Shown: piece after piece, positions 34,943 through 47,601 of the stretch
How positions within the stretch are numbered: position 1 is the stretch's first letter
Layout: the number at the start of each line of letters is the position of its first letter
Assembly: GCA_037953625.1 (NCBI GenBank)
Contig: CM075655.1
Location: 25,004,001-25,068,000, forward strand
DNA length: 64,000 nucleotides
Reading direction: 5' to 3'
Origin: Crotalaria pallida
Taxonomy: Eukaryota; Streptophyta; Magnoliopsida; Fabales; Fabaceae
Program-made: the position numbers and the translations under genes
The notes under the pieces: model-generated
What the model was told of the DNA's origin: nothing
Database searches by the model: none
What the model saw: the letters and a program-made list of their open reading frames with translations, nothing else

Positions 34943-35517
34943 TGTCGTGTCCTTAACCAAGATCAACCTTAAAGCTATGGAAGAGCCTTGAAGAATGATC
35001 CCAGCTAAGATGTTAATATAGGACTTTTTAGGATTTCTGAATATCCAGTTGGGATAACCAGGTTCTCCCTAGTCAACAATGTGTGTGCTAGTGTCAACTT
35101 AGGGATGAGAAGACGTACCTTAGCCCCTATAGCATGGTGGTTCTTATAGGGGATTACATGTGTGTTGTGGGCCGTTTTGATGAGCCTTCAGTAGGTACAA
35201 TTCAAGTAGGATTTGTAGAGGTTATGATAAGATCATATCCATAAATCCAGTAAGTGATAGACCTTATCCAATGCTGTTTTATCTAACCAAGAGTCGTGGG
35301 AATCTAGGAGTAGTTACGGTTTGATGAGGCTGTAAACGATAAGGATCAGATTGAAAGTCCTGTGCTCGGTGTTAACCTCATCGGAACGTGACCTACATGT
35401 AGAAACCCAGTTTGCTCGGTGTAAGTATCCGATCGTTGGCCCTGTATCAGTATCATACTAGTAAGGGTAATGAGGCTTTCGGTCGGTCGACGCTCGATTT
35501 ACTATAAGTCCACTACA
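34943..35517 (-). repeat. 5' LTR of L2 (575 bp)
   Basis: On the minus strand it begins TGTAGTGGACTTATAG and ends GGACACGACA. It matches the interrupted copy at 6196-12338. The L1 gag frame resumes on its right after the duplicated CCTTG. Confidence 0.93.
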
Positions 35518-35522
35518 CCTTG

Positions 35523-36968
35523 GCTGAGATGATTGCAAACTTCAAAGCCCAGAACGCTAAAACAAAAGAAGAGGCTGAAGCGTCAGAAGCCAGAGCGAAG
35601 ATGGAAGAAGAGACACGAAGAGAGGAGGAGTTGGCCAAGGAAAGGGTGCGGGTAGAACTTGAGGCTAAGAAAATCACAAGTAACGAGGAGGACGCTCCAG
35701 TAACACAAGCGGAGCTGAGACGTATTCTGCAAACACACAGGGATGGGGGTAACTCCGTGATAAACCTAAACCCCCCCTTCACAAATGACATAATATCTTA
35801 TCGCTACCCTATCGGGTATACACCCCCAGCCTTCAGGAAGTTTGATGGAACAGGGAGTGCCAGGGAGCATCTAATGACTTATGTAGATGACTTGGGAATC
35901 CACAGTTCGGATTTGCGTTTGAGGCTCAGAGAATTTTCAAAGTCTCTGACTGGACGTGCCTTCACTTGGTACTCCAAACTACGTCAAGCATCTATTAGGA
36001 GTTGGGAAGAGATGACTGTGGAGTTTTGCAACAAGTTTCTCGAAGAGAAAGCAGCCATCCATGTGATGGATTTAGGACAAGTCAGGCAGAGGATAGGGGA
36101 AGGCTTAATACCCTTCATAAAAAGATACAAAGATAACGCACTCAGTTGCAGGGAGACGCTCCCGGAAGCAGATCTTGTATACGGGTGCATTAAAAGCATA
36201 GAAGATGGATCCCAAATATTTCTGGCTCTGAGCAAAATTACCACCTTTTCTGAGTTGTTAGCAAGAGCACTGGATGTGACAGAAGCAATGAAGAAACAAG
36301 GAGGAAAGCGGACCCGGGACCAAACAGCTTTTGATGTCAATGCTGTGGAAGATAAGAACAGGAAGAGGGACTACAGGGCGGTCCCAGGGAAATATGAGAA
36401 AAGAGAACCCCCACCTGTGTTACCTGCTTCCATTCCCAGAGAGGTGGTGTATGAGCTTGTAGAGGAGTGGCTGAAAGAAGGAATACTGAAGGAAAGAGTG
36501 GAGAAGCGTCCTCTGACACGACAGGAATATGAAGACCCTACCTTTTGCATCTTGCATAGGCACAAGGGTCATAGGACAGTAGACTGCTATGTGATCAGGT
36601 CTGTGTTCCAAAAGCAACTTGCTGCAAGGAAGGTGTTGTTGCCAGAACAAGGGGCTGAGGAAAGTTTGGGGACGCAGCCTTTACCCAGACATCAAGTGGG
36701 TGTTATCTTGTCCGGAGAAAATCTGTTAGAAGAAATAGCAGAGGAAGAAATCATTGAGGATGAGCTTAGAAGGGGACTGGTTAAGACAAGAGGCTTCAGG
36801 GCACTATTTGATCAATTACAGTTGAGTATAGACGTGAGAGCAGAAGCAGCTCAAGCTCTAGCAGATGTAATCGTGAGAAGAGGGGGAATGCCAGCGCTGC
36901 CCACACTCCTCTTGCCAGGGTGGCTAAGGCACATGCCACTGCAATCATGTTCAGGGAGCCCCCTATGA
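35523..36968 (+). pseudogene. L1 gag, main part
   Basis: Continues the frame from 6195 with AEMIANFKAQN and a Lys/Glu-rich coiled coil, then the conserved Tat capsid region (YPIGYTPPAFRKFDGTGSA ... RAFTWYSKL ... SWEEMTVEFCNKF). A zinc-binding motif, CILHRHKGHRTVDC, lies near 36548. A frameshift between about 36880 and 36925 moves the reading into the protease frame, so the printed end (GSPL, 36968) is an artefact. Confidence 0.88.
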
Positions 36969-37591
36969 CGCATCCAGGGTTCTGCCATAATAGGCCTTTG
37001 TATGTGGAAGCAGTAATAGAGGGTGTACGGGTCAGGCGTGCCATGGTGGACAACGGTTCTGGGGTGAACATTCTGCCTACTCACATTTTTGCTAAGCTAG
37101 GCATACCAGGGTCAAGACTTAAGAAATCTGAAACTGCTTTGAGCATGTTCAATGGGGACTCGGTGGAAACAAGAGCTTGTGTTGTGGTCCAATTAGAGAT
37201 GGGTCCTATAAAAACTCTCAACACAGTTCATATCATAGATGGGAGTCCAAGTTACCACATTCTGCTGGGACGCCCTTGGATTCATTTACACCAATGTGTA
37301 CGTTCTACTCTGCATCAATGTATCAAGTCCTCATACAAAGGCAGAGATATTGAGATCCCAGTCACCAAAGTGCCCTTCGACGCATCAGAAATGCATCTGA
37401 TCGATGCATCTGTTTTTAACGAACTTGCACCGCCAAGAACGAGCAAGGTTGAGAGGGACACTCGAATCAACATCAAAGGAAAGGAGAAAGCGACCCCAGC
37501 CAGAGAGTCTGTCTTTAAGCGGCTTAGTCTGCCACCCAAGGAAGGTGCCCCAGGGCCAGAAAAAACAACAAAGTTCAAGCTACAAAAATAG
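36920..37591 (+). pseudogene. L1 aspartic protease region
   Basis: After the frameshift the reading gives RPLYVEAVIEGVRV, MVDNGSGVNILP (the DNGS form of the active site, usual in Tat elements) and YHILLGRPWIH. TAG at 37589-37591 and a further shift separate it from RT. Confidence 0.85.
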
Positions 37592-37596
37592 CACCA

Positions 37597-39700
37597 CCCG
37601 CAAGGGAGGAGCAGATGGGTCATCTTATAGGAAATCGCGGGGCTGGCCAAGCCAAGCGTCCATGACCTGGCCAGTCCCACGCTCCTTAAAGTGTTAAGAA
37701 GAAAGGACACCTTCAGGGCCCAAGAAGATGTCATGGCTGTGCAAAAGGCAGAACCAAAGAAGAATAGAAGCTTGGAAGAGATTAATGTAGGAAGGGAAGG
37801 AGAGCACAGACCCCTGTTCATTTCATCATCCCTCACTGATAAAGAAAAGGAGGACCTAACTGCTTTACTCAAAGAGTATAAGGAAGTATTCGCATGGACA
37901 TACGAAGAGATGCCTGGGCTGAACCCGAAGCTAGTCACCCACAATCTAGTTGTAAGAGCGGACGCTGTTCTAGTAAAGCAAGCAGCCAGGAAATTCGACC
38001 CAGACATTGAGAAAGCCATCAAGAAAGAAATGGAGAAGTTGCTAAAAGCCCAATTTATCAAAGCCAATACAGCATCCAACTTGGTTAGCGAACGTCATCC
38101 CCGTCAAGAAGAAGAATGGGCAGATAAGGTGTTGTGTAGATTTCAGGGATCTTAACAAAGCATGCCCAAAAGACGACTTCCCTCTGCCAAACATAGAAAA
38201 AATGGTTGATGCTACCGCAATGCACGAATGCTTCTCATTCATGGATGGATTCAGTGGGTACAACCAGATCAGAATGGCACCAGGTGATGAAGAGAAAACT
38301 GCGTTCAGGACGCCTGTGGGGAATTTCTTCTACACGGTCATGTCGTTTGGGCTTAAAAATGCAGGGGCCACATACCAAAGAGCTATGAAAGCAATCTTCC
38401 ACGATATGATGCATGAGATTGTGGAAGATTACGTGGATGATTTGGTGGTAAAGTCCAAGAAAATGGAGCAGCACATGGAGCACCTGAAGGCCGTCTTTGA
38501 GAGGTGAAAAAAATACAAACTAAGGATGAACCCGTTGAAATGCAAATTTGGAGTCTCATCAGGGGAATTTCTTGGCTTTGTGGTACACAAGGAAGGGATC
38601 TCAGCTGCAGAAGACAAAGTGCAAGCTATAAGGGATTTGAGAGCGCCCAAGACTCAAAAGGAACTGCAACAGATGATGGGGAAATTGGGGTATATACGAA
38701 GGTTCATTCAAGCTTTGGGAGAACTCCTAGGGTCAATGAGAAAGCTTTTAAAAGGCAAAGAGGCATTCAAATGGGAGAGAGAACATCAAGAGGCCTTGGA
38801 TAGGATCAAGAAGACACTCATGTCTCCCCTGATCATGATTCCCCCACAAAAAGGTGTCCCCCTCAGAGTTTACCTAGCCACCACCAGGACAGCAATTAGT
38901 GGACTTCTTGCCCAAGAGGTGGACGGTTCAAAGAGTCCTATTGCATACTGGAGCTGAATGCTCAAAGACGCCGAGGCCAGGTACTTAGCACAGGAGAGGC
39001 AATGTCTAGCTTTGATGTATGTGTCTCAAAAATATAGACACTACTTCCAGGCACACACTGTACATGTAATGACCAAATCGGCAGGGATCAAGCATTTGCT
39101 ACAAGGGGCTGACCTGACAGGAAGAGTGAGCAAATGGGCCTTTACACTCACAGATTATGATATACAGCTAGTGATGCCCACCGCCTTGAAAAGCCAAGCC
39201 TTGGTAGACCTGATCACAGTATGTGCCACGAATGAAGAAGAAGGATCAGAAGAGATGATCAACATGGCTGAAGAGGAAGAAATCTGGACACTCATGTTTG
39301 ATGGCTCTCCATCTTGTCCAAAAGGGGGGGCAGGCGTGGTGTTGACAAACGGAAGAGGGGAGGAGTTAACATTCACATTCCAGCTTGATTTCCCCTGCAC
39401 TAACAACGAGGCCGAATATGAGGCCCTTCTACTAGGGTTGAAAATAGCTGAAGAAATGGGAATCTATAGCGTGATAGTAAAAGGGGATTCAAACCTGGTG
39501 ATTCGACAATTGAAAGGGGAGTATGGCGTGAAAGAATTCTCACTAGCGCTTTGCAGAGAAAGAGCCTTAGAGGTCATGGAAAAATTCAGAGTGGGATCGT
39601 TGGAGTACGTGCCCAGATCTGAAAACAGGAAAGCAGATGCTCTGGCTACTTTGGGGAGCGAAATCGCGATGAATGGAGAAAAACAGGTAGTCTATCTCCG
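37597..39700 (+). pseudogene. L1 reverse transcriptase, RNase H and second RNase H
   Basis: This pol reading is broken by at least one frameshift near 38085 and stops near 38505 and 38955. RT motifs: DFPLPNIEKM, FMDGFSGYNQI, VMSFGLKNAG, and catalytic YVDDLVVKS near 38430. The first RNase H (connection/RNH) follows at about 38830-39180 and is degenerate. A second, archaeal-type RNase H lies at about 39284-39665: WTLMFDGSPS, TNNEAEYEAL, VKGDSNLVIRQL and RKADALATLG, with its D-E-D-D set visible. Two successive RNase H domains define the Tat lineage. Confidence 0.92.
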
Positions 39701-39764
39701 AAGGGAGCAGCAGTCCCAAGTAAAAGAAGGAAAGATGGAAGAAGAACATAGAGATGATTGGAGG

Positions 39765-40644
39765 ACGCTAGTCAGGAAAGAATTAAAGAGTAAAATGCTA
39801 ACAAAAGCGTCCAGAGACTTTTGTTTGGTGAGGGGGAATCCTTTACAAGAGAAACAGAGAGGGACTCCTCATGAGATGTGTGGCGAAAGAAGAAGGACTG
39901 AAGAAAATGGTCCAGCTGCACGAGAGTATCTGTGGACAAGTGGGACCAGGATTGTACAGACGCTTGCAAAGAATTGGTGTATTTTGGCCTACCATGAAGA
40001 CACACTGTGATTCCTTGCAAAACTTTTGTGTTCAGTGTCAGGATTGCAAAGAAGAAGTAGAAGTCCACCTTGCAGATACGGAATGGATCCGTCCCATCAA
40101 GGAGTACTTGGAACATGGGATCTTACCAGGAGACAACATGGAAGCTGAAAAAATAAGAAAGAAAGCTGATAGATACTTTTGTGACAAGGGGGAATTGTTC
40201 AGAAAGAATTTTGCAGGAGAAGTCTTGAGGTGCTTGAAGAAGATTGATCAAGAGAAAGTAATAGAAGAGGTCCATAGAGGGCCCTGTGGGAAACACCAAG
40301 GGGGAAGAGCACTGTACGAAGAACTCATAAAGATGGGATATTTTTGGCCAACGATCAGGGAGGAGTCCGTTGATTTTGTGAGAAGGTGTGAGCAGTGTCA
40401 AAAGCATGGGCACAAGATCCACGTGCCAGCCAACAGCATGAAGAGTCTGAGCGCCCCTTATCCTTTTCCCTTCCATACTTGATGCATGGACTTCGTGGGG
40501 CCTATAGATCCCCCATCAAGGGGAAGAAGATGGATCTTGGCAGCTACTGAACATTCAACAAAGTGGGTCGAGGCTATTGCATGCAAAAGAGCGGATGCAG
40601 ACACTACTGTCCAATTCATAAGGGATAATATCATATGCCGCTTC
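39765..40644 (+). pseudogene. L1 integrase N-terminal half with a duplicated zinc-binding module
   Basis: A frameshift near 39840-39870 precedes the frame at 39871-40482. Two related modules follow each other. The first (about 39905-40050) has LHESICGQVGPG ... VFWPTM ... CVQCQ. The second (about 40175-40400) has VHRGPCGKHQGGRAL ... YFWPTI ... CEQCQ. The second fits the usual H2C2 module. The first appears to lack the second His. A TGA at 40480-40482 stands where the family has Trp, then the core begins (MDFVGPID, WVEAIACK) and is cut by the Angela insertion at 40645. Confidence 0.85.
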
Positions 40645-42215
40645 TGTCGGAGAGTGCCCTAGTGGCAATCGTATTTTCTCTTTTACTTGTACTTATTTCA
40701 TGTTTATGGATTATTACTATTAATAATATTGAGGCATTTCATTTATTATATTTATGCTTTAATTGTTTAATTAAAATAGATGTAATAAAGTCCTTAGGAT
40801 TATAAGTTCAATGTCATAAGAATATCAAGTACATGACTTGATAGTGAGATCTTATTGATTGATAATTATCCTTAAAGATTCCCTAGTCGAGTATTATAGT
40901 TAATAAGGACAACTATAATACATCGAGACTAGTATGTGGCAGACTGATGACTGTATCTCACCGGTCATGGATATGGGATATCAAGTCTTCACGTAAGTAC
41001 ACATTGGGACAATTGTGTACTGGATTGACCCGCCATGAGAATGCTACATGGGTTATTAAGTGAGTGTCATAAGCGATTCTCATAGTGACAATGGTGTACA
41101 TGGTCCTTTGACCTGAAGTCCCCACGATTCCCAACATGAGGAATTATATACTTTCACCCAATCAAACGTCATCTTTAACCAGGTGATCATAACGGTTGTA
41201 GTCGGGTATATGACAAATCATGTAGAGGGATGTCAGTGACGTAGATGGGATTTGTCCTTCCTTATTAATAGGAATTATATCTCTGGGCCCCTTGATTGAG
41301 TGAGACGTTGAAATGTATGGCCATACTCAAGACAGTCAATATGAGATATTGACGAGACTTGTTTAGACGCGTCTACTCAGGGATCAAGAAACCATAGGTT
41401 ACACTATTCATGGGTGACACGTTCCGTGCCATGAGTGTAACTATGATATTTGGACAAAGGGATTAAACTTACACATGTTCATTGGTCACAGTAAAAGGTT
41501 TAGTCAAATCACATACATTCCTGTCACTTGGGTAGCAATGATGTGTTGCTAGATACCGCTCATTGCTTGTAAAGTTAAAATGTGATTTTAACATTACTGC
41601 CAACGTTACAGGAACCTATAGGGTCACACACTAAGAGCAGATAAAATTGGAGATATTACATTTGATAAAAATACAATAGCCGTCATATTAAATCTTTCTA
41701 TAAAATTAGTTGTATTTTTATAAAATTAAATCTTTCTGATATGATTAAGATATGATTCGTTTTATCTTTATGTATAAGATATAAATTTGATTTTATCTTC
41801 TACATATAAGATAGAATTCAAATTTATCTCCTAAAAGCCCAACCAGTTGGTATGATAATATTATAAATATAATATTATTAGCTTTAGGTAAAAAAGATGT
41901 GTGAGACACAAAACGGCAACCCTAGCCGTCATATTAGAGAGTGAGTGATACACAGACTCTCTCTTCTCTACTAGCATTGAGAAGAGAGACGTGACTCCAA
42001 TTGGGAATTTGTTCGTGTGGATGCCAATAGAGGCACAACACATTGATGTGCTCGTGATTGACGAAGCGTTCGTGATAAGATTCTTTGGTCTCCTCTTCCC
42101 TGCAAAAGGTAATTTTATTCCCTGTCTCAAATCATGCTTTCACATGGATCCTGGATGGAAATAGGATATATTTTTTTTATTTTCCGCTGCGTTTGTCGCA
42201 TCCTATTTCCTAATA
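40645..42215 (+). repeat. 5' LTR of the Angela-like element
   Basis: Starts TGTCGGAGAG and ends TCCTAATA, where the 3' copy has TGTTGG and TAACA. The usual CA end is mutated to TA here. About 30 bp near 41680-41710 are absent from the other copy. Confidence 0.92.
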
Positions 42216-42216
42216 G

Positions 42217-42230
42217 TGGTATTAGAGCCA
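42217..42230 (+). other. Primer-binding site of the Angela-like element
   Basis: TGGTATTAGAGCCA lies right after the LTR. It matches the initiator-Met PBS with one T for C, again a C-to-T change. Confidence 0.8.
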
Positions 42231-43649
42231 CTTGCGAAACCATGATTTGATTATTTTTGATTAAACATGTTTTAATAAGATTATAATATGCGACTAATCG
42301 AAAATAAAAAAATAAAAAAAAAACCTGCAAAGTGCCGCATGAATCAATTGGAATTATGCCGCATGAATCAATTGGAATTGGCCGCATGAATGATTCCAGT
42401 GGAATTGAATTAATGATTCACGTGACAAACTAATAGAATTGTTGCGCTATTCAGATCAAGTGTGCCGCTGATTCTCATTAATTGATCAATTGTTAAGTTA
42501 ATAACAATAACAACATGTGCCGCCTGATCTTATGATCTTAACGAATCTGTAATGTACACATATCAATACGTTATTATTTTATCAAGAGTTGATAAAATAT
42601 AATTATTTTTTTTTAATTCGTAACAAACATAATTTTTAATAAAATAATAATGTATTTTATTTAATATGTTGTTTGTTGTATGGTGAATGGTCATGGCCTC
42701 TTAGATCGTTTCGCGCCTTGTGTATGTTTTATTTTCTTTTGGTTTATTTTAAATACGGCCTGCATGTCGTGTCTCTCTCTATATTCAATATGTATTTCTT
42801 TTCTCATCTAAATCCCCTCATGAACGAGGTTTCTATTTGTAATATTTTTATTAAAAATTGCGAAAGACTTGAAGATGAAAAGGAAAGGAGATTTAAGGAA
42901 GGCTCTTGGAAAAGGACCGGTGCATACATTCAAGGAATGCTCTTGGAGAAGAAGCTATGCGTTTAGGATCTTTGTATTAATTCACTCATTGGCTTGGGTG
43001 AATTAGTTTTTTTTCTAGGCCATGACCATATCACGTAGTTTATAATTATAGTATGTATGTGATGCATGTTATCGTTATAATGTATGTTAATGTAAGATAA
43101 AATAGGTGAGATCACTTAAATATAAAACCTCTCAAACTGAAATATTAAGTTATATGCCTTCCAATACTTGACACTCGTCTTGATTGATGTCGTTTTGAAT
43201 GTGGGTCTGCTAAAGTAGAGTACGTTTATCTACATTGGTCAGACACGAAGGAATAAATGTAATATTCGTTATGTCAACCATTGGGTCTAACTTAAATGGA
43301 TGGTTTAATAGGATTGAAGATCTATAGGCAAAAGAATTGGGTATAAATTAATAAGTTAATTTTGAATAAATGTTATTCACCCAATTGATCCAAGAGTCAC
43401 ATGAGATGTGATTGGGAAAAGGTTCCTTACCTAAATAATCAAATTATGGGTGATCAGCTAAAGTTGACTCATAATAAGATGAAATATGGATCTTGGTCCC
43501 ACTAGAAAATCTTACGCTGAGATTTTCCGAGTCAATATTGAGGGTTATTGATTTGAGGAAAATAGTGGGAGTAATATTTAATGAAAGTCCTTATTAAAAA
43601 TTTAATAAACATGATTTTAATTCTGCTTTTATTTTGTTGTTAGATCACC
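42231..43649 (+). other. Angela leader, noncoding
   Basis: 1.4 kb of AT-rich leader between PBS and gag ATG. It contains spaced copies of GCCGC(A/C)TGA-like words near 42330-42530 (for example GCCGCATGAATCAATTGGAA twice). No gene is seen. Confidence 0.6.
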
Positions 43650-46600
43650 ATGACTTCAAACAATTCAAATAACTTATCACTGCGATCGGTCCTTGAGAAG
43701 GACAAACTGACGGGAATTAATTTCCTGGACTGGTATCGAAACCTAAGGATTGTCCTTAGGAATGAGAAAAAGTTGTATGTGCTAGAGCAACCGCTCCCTG
43801 AAGCACCCCCCGCTAATGCACTGGCTGCTGAGCGGAATGCTTTCCGTAGGCATCAAGATGATGCATTGGAGGTTGGAACTCTCATGCTTGTCACCATGCC
43901 CTCTGAGCTTCAGAAAGTTCATGAGAACATGAGTGCGTACGATATGATCGTACACCTGAATGAGCTCTATCAAGAGCAAGCAAGGCATGAGCGTTTTGAG
44001 GCCACAAAGTCCCTTTTCACTTGTAAGATGACAGAGGGAAGCCCAGTCAGCCATCATGTTATCAAAATGATTGGTTATATTGAGAATATTGAGAGGTTGG
44101 GTTTTCCACTAGGTCAAGAGTTGGCCGTTGACTTAGTTCTGCATTCCTTACCACAGAGCTTTAGTCAGTTTGTCATGAATTACAACATGAACAACATTGA
44201 CAGCACTCTAACTGAATTGTTAGGGAAGTTGAAAACTGCTGAGCATGATATCAACAAGGGAAAAACTGTCTTGTTGGTTCAAGATGAGAAGGGCAAAGGT
44301 AAGGCCAAAGGGAAAGCCAAAAAACCTAAGGGTAAGGGCAAAGCTAATGTAGTTAAGGCTCTTAAGCCTAAGGGTGGGGTGTCTAAAGAGGGAGAGTGCT
44401 TCCATTGCAAAAAGAAGGGACATTGGAAGAGGAATTGCCCACAGTACCTTAAAGAGATTGAAATGAAGAAAAGTGGAGACTCTTCTTCAGGTATTTTTGT
44501 TATTGAAGTTAATTTTTCTGCTTCAACATCATGGGTATTAGATACTGGATGTGGATCTCACATTTGTGTTAATGTGCAGGATCTAAAAAGGAGTAGAAGA
44601 TTAGCTAAAGGTGAAGTCGAACTGCGAGTTGGAAATGGAGCAAGAGTTGCCGCCATTGCTGTTGGAACTTGTAGTTTAATCTTACCTAGTGGATTAGTTT
44701 TAGAACTAGAGGATGTTTATTGTGTACCTGCTATTCGTAGGAATATTATTTCAGTTTCATGTTTAGACAAAGTAGGTTTTTCGTTTTCAATAAGGAACAA
44801 GTGTTGTTCCATTTATTTGAATGAGATGTTTTTTGGCAGTGCACAATTAATAAATGGTCTTTATTTGTTAGATCTTGATCATCCAGTCTATAACAATAAT
44901 GCTAAAAGGTTTAAATCAAATGATACAAACCAAACTTTTCTTTGGCATTGTCGTTTGGGCCATATAAATGAGAAAGGCATTTCTAAGCTTCATAAAGATG
45001 GATTCTTAGACTCATTTGATTTTGAATCTTATTAGACATGTGAGTCTTGTTTGTTGGGCAAGATGACAAAGGGCCCATTTACTGGCAGCAGTGAACGGGC
45101 TAATGAACTTTTGGGACTCATACATACAGATGTATGTGGGCCTATGAGTTCAAATGCTAGAGGAGGTTACCCGTACTTCGTCACATTTACTGATGATTTT
45201 AGTAGATATGGGTATGTATATCTGATGAAATACAAACATGAAACCTTTGAAAAGTTCAAGGAATTCAAGAATGAAGTACAAAATCAACTTGGCAAAAGTA
45301 GTAAAGCCCTTCGATCTGATCGAGGTGGTGAATACCTTAGCCAAGAGTTCGATGACTATCTAAAAGAGTGTGGTATAGTATCTCAACTCACTCCTCCTGG
45401 AACGCCCCAGTGGAATGGTGTTTCAGAAAGGAGAAACCAAACTTGTTGGACATGGTTAGGTGTATGATGAGTCAATCGGACCTTCCTATCTCTTTTTGGG
45501 GACATGCTCTACTTAAGTAGCTTAACCGATCTCCATCGAAAGCGGTTGAAAAGACACCATATGAGATATGGACTGGGAGGCGTCCTAGTATGTCTTTTCT
45601 CAGGATTTGGGGTTGTGATGTTTATGTGAAACGTCTACTTTCTGATAAACTCAGTCCCAAATCACACAAATGCTACTTTGTAGGATATCCCAAAGAAACT
45701 AAGGGATACTATTTCTACAATCCCACAGAAGGCAAAGTGTTTGTCGCTCGCACAGGCGTATTTCTTGAAAGAGAATTTCTCTCTAAAGGAAATAGTGGGA
45801 GGAAAATAGATCTTGATGAGATTCAAGAATCCCAAAGTAGCCAAGACCAAGCGATGGATGTTGAGCAAGTTCCACAAGATGTTGTGGATGTACAACCTGC
45901 TCAAGTTACACAAGTTTTGCGTAGGTCAAGTAGGATTCCTCTTCAGCCAGAGAGATATGGATTTCTCTTGACTCAAGTGGATGACATTATGATTTTTGAT
46001 CAAGATGAACCTACTACTTACCAAGAGGCTATAAACAGCCCTGACTCTGAGAAATGGCTTCAAGCCATGAGATCTGAGATGGAGTCCATGCACACCAACC
46101 AAGTTTGGATCTTGGTTGATCTACCTGATGGGGTAAAACCAATTGGGTGCAAATGGGTTTTCAAGAAGAAGACTGACATGGATGGTAATGTACATACCTT
46201 TAAAGGACGATTGGTTGCTAAAGGTTTCAAACAAGTTCATGGTATTGACTATGATGAAACTTTTTCACCAGTTGCCATGCTTAAATCCATTAGGATCTTG
46301 CTTGCTATTGCAGCATTTCATGATTATGAAATCTGGCAGATGGATGTCAAAACTTCTTTCCTTAATGGAAATCTTTTAGAGGATGTGTATATGACATAGC
46401 CTGAAGGTTTTGTTGATCCAAAGCATGCTGGAAAGGTTTGTAAGCTGCAACGATCCATTTATGGATTGAAACAAGCTTCTAGGAGTTGGAATATTCGATT
46501 CGATGATGCAATCAAACAATTTGGTTTCATCAAGAACAAAGAAGAGTCTTGTGTATATAAGAAGGTTAGTGGGAGCGCAATTGTCTTTCTTGTGTTGTAT

Positions 46601-47587
46601 GTGGATGACATACTACTCATCGGGAATGACATTCCTACCTTACAGTCTGTTAAGACTTGGTTAGGGAATTGCTTTTCTATGAAGGATTTGGGTGAAGCAA
46701 CCTATATATTAGGCATCAAGATTTATAGAGATAGATCAAGGAGATTGCTTGGCCTAAGTCAAAGTTCGTACATAGACAAAGTGTTGAAACGGTTCAACAT
46801 CCAGGATTCCAAAAGGGGATCTTTGCCAATGTCACATGGTATAACCTTGTCAAAGGAACAGTGTCCTTCCACTAAGGAAGAAAGGGAACGCATGGATAGA
46901 ATTCCATATGCATCTGCAATTGGATCTATCATGTATGCCATGATATGTACTCGACTTAATGTTTCATATGCTTTGAGCATGACGAGCAGATACCAGTCAG
47001 ATCCAGGTGAAGGTCACTGGACAGCAGTCAAGAATATCCTAAAGTACTTAAGAAGAACTAAGGATGCTTTCTTGGTATATGGAGGTGAAGATGAGCTGGT
47101 TGTAAAGGGTTACACCGACGCTAGCTTCCAGACTGATAAGGACAATTTCAGATCACAATCTGGATTTGTATTTTGTTTGAATGGTGGGGCTATATGCTGG
47201 AAGAGTTCAAAGCAAGAGACTATAGCCGATTCTACAACAGAAGCTGAGTATATAGCTGCATCAGAAGCAGCAAAGGAAGCGGTTTGGATTAAGAAGTTCA
47301 TAACTGAACTTGATGTTGTTCCTAGTATTGAGTTTCCAGTGGACATCTATTGTGACAACAATGGAGCCATTGCGCAAGCTAAGGAACCGAGATCTCACCA
47401 GAAATCCAAACATATACTTCGGCGTTTTCACATCATTCGAGAGATAATTGACAGAGGAGATGTGAAGATATGCAGAGTTTCAACAGATGATAATATTGCT
47501 GATCCACTGACTAAACCTCTTGCCATAAAAAGGCATGAGGGACATGTTAGGGCTTATGGTATTAGATACATGAACGATTGGCTCTAG
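43650..47587 (+). pseudogene. Copia gag-pol of the Angela-like element
   Basis: The order is gag, protease, integrase, RT, RNase H, as in Ty1/copia. Gag begins MTSNNSNNLSLRS and has the zinc knuckle CFHCKKKGHWKRNC. The protease has WVLDTGCGSHIC. A TAG at 45033-45035 follows ...FDFESY. The integrase zinc-binding and core region (HTDVCGPM, FSRYGYVYLM, SDRGGEYLS) is open from 45051 to 45467, then shifted or deleted to 45590. RT has the Copia-type DVKTSFLNGNL, a TAG at 46397-46399 and the catalytic YVDDILLIGND. RNase H has TDASFQTD, TTEAEYIA and DNNGAIA. Not functional. Confidence 0.93.
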
Positions 47588-47601
47588 TGGAAGTGGGAGA
47601 T
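47588..47601 (+). other. Polypurine tract of the Angela-like element
   Basis: TGGAAGTGGGAGAT immediately precedes the 3' LTR. Confidence 0.75.

Larger units (their letters stand above)
6196..35517 (-). mobile_element. Minus-strand Tat-lineage element L2, itself carrying three nested insertions
   Basis: Two 575-bp LTRs (35517-34943, and 12338-6196 when its insert is excluded) are bounded by the perfect duplication CCTTG (6191-6195 and 35518-35522). Orientation is minus. The PBS lies next to the right LTR, gag reads leftward from 34894, a C-terminal integrase remnant sits at 16585-16299, and the PPT is at 12353-12339. Its own sequence adds up to about 7.1 kb. Most of pol is missing because of the deletion near 23250. 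The LTRs differ at about five positions, so it is much younger than L1. An antisense gene occupies 13219-15581. Confidence 0.9.
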
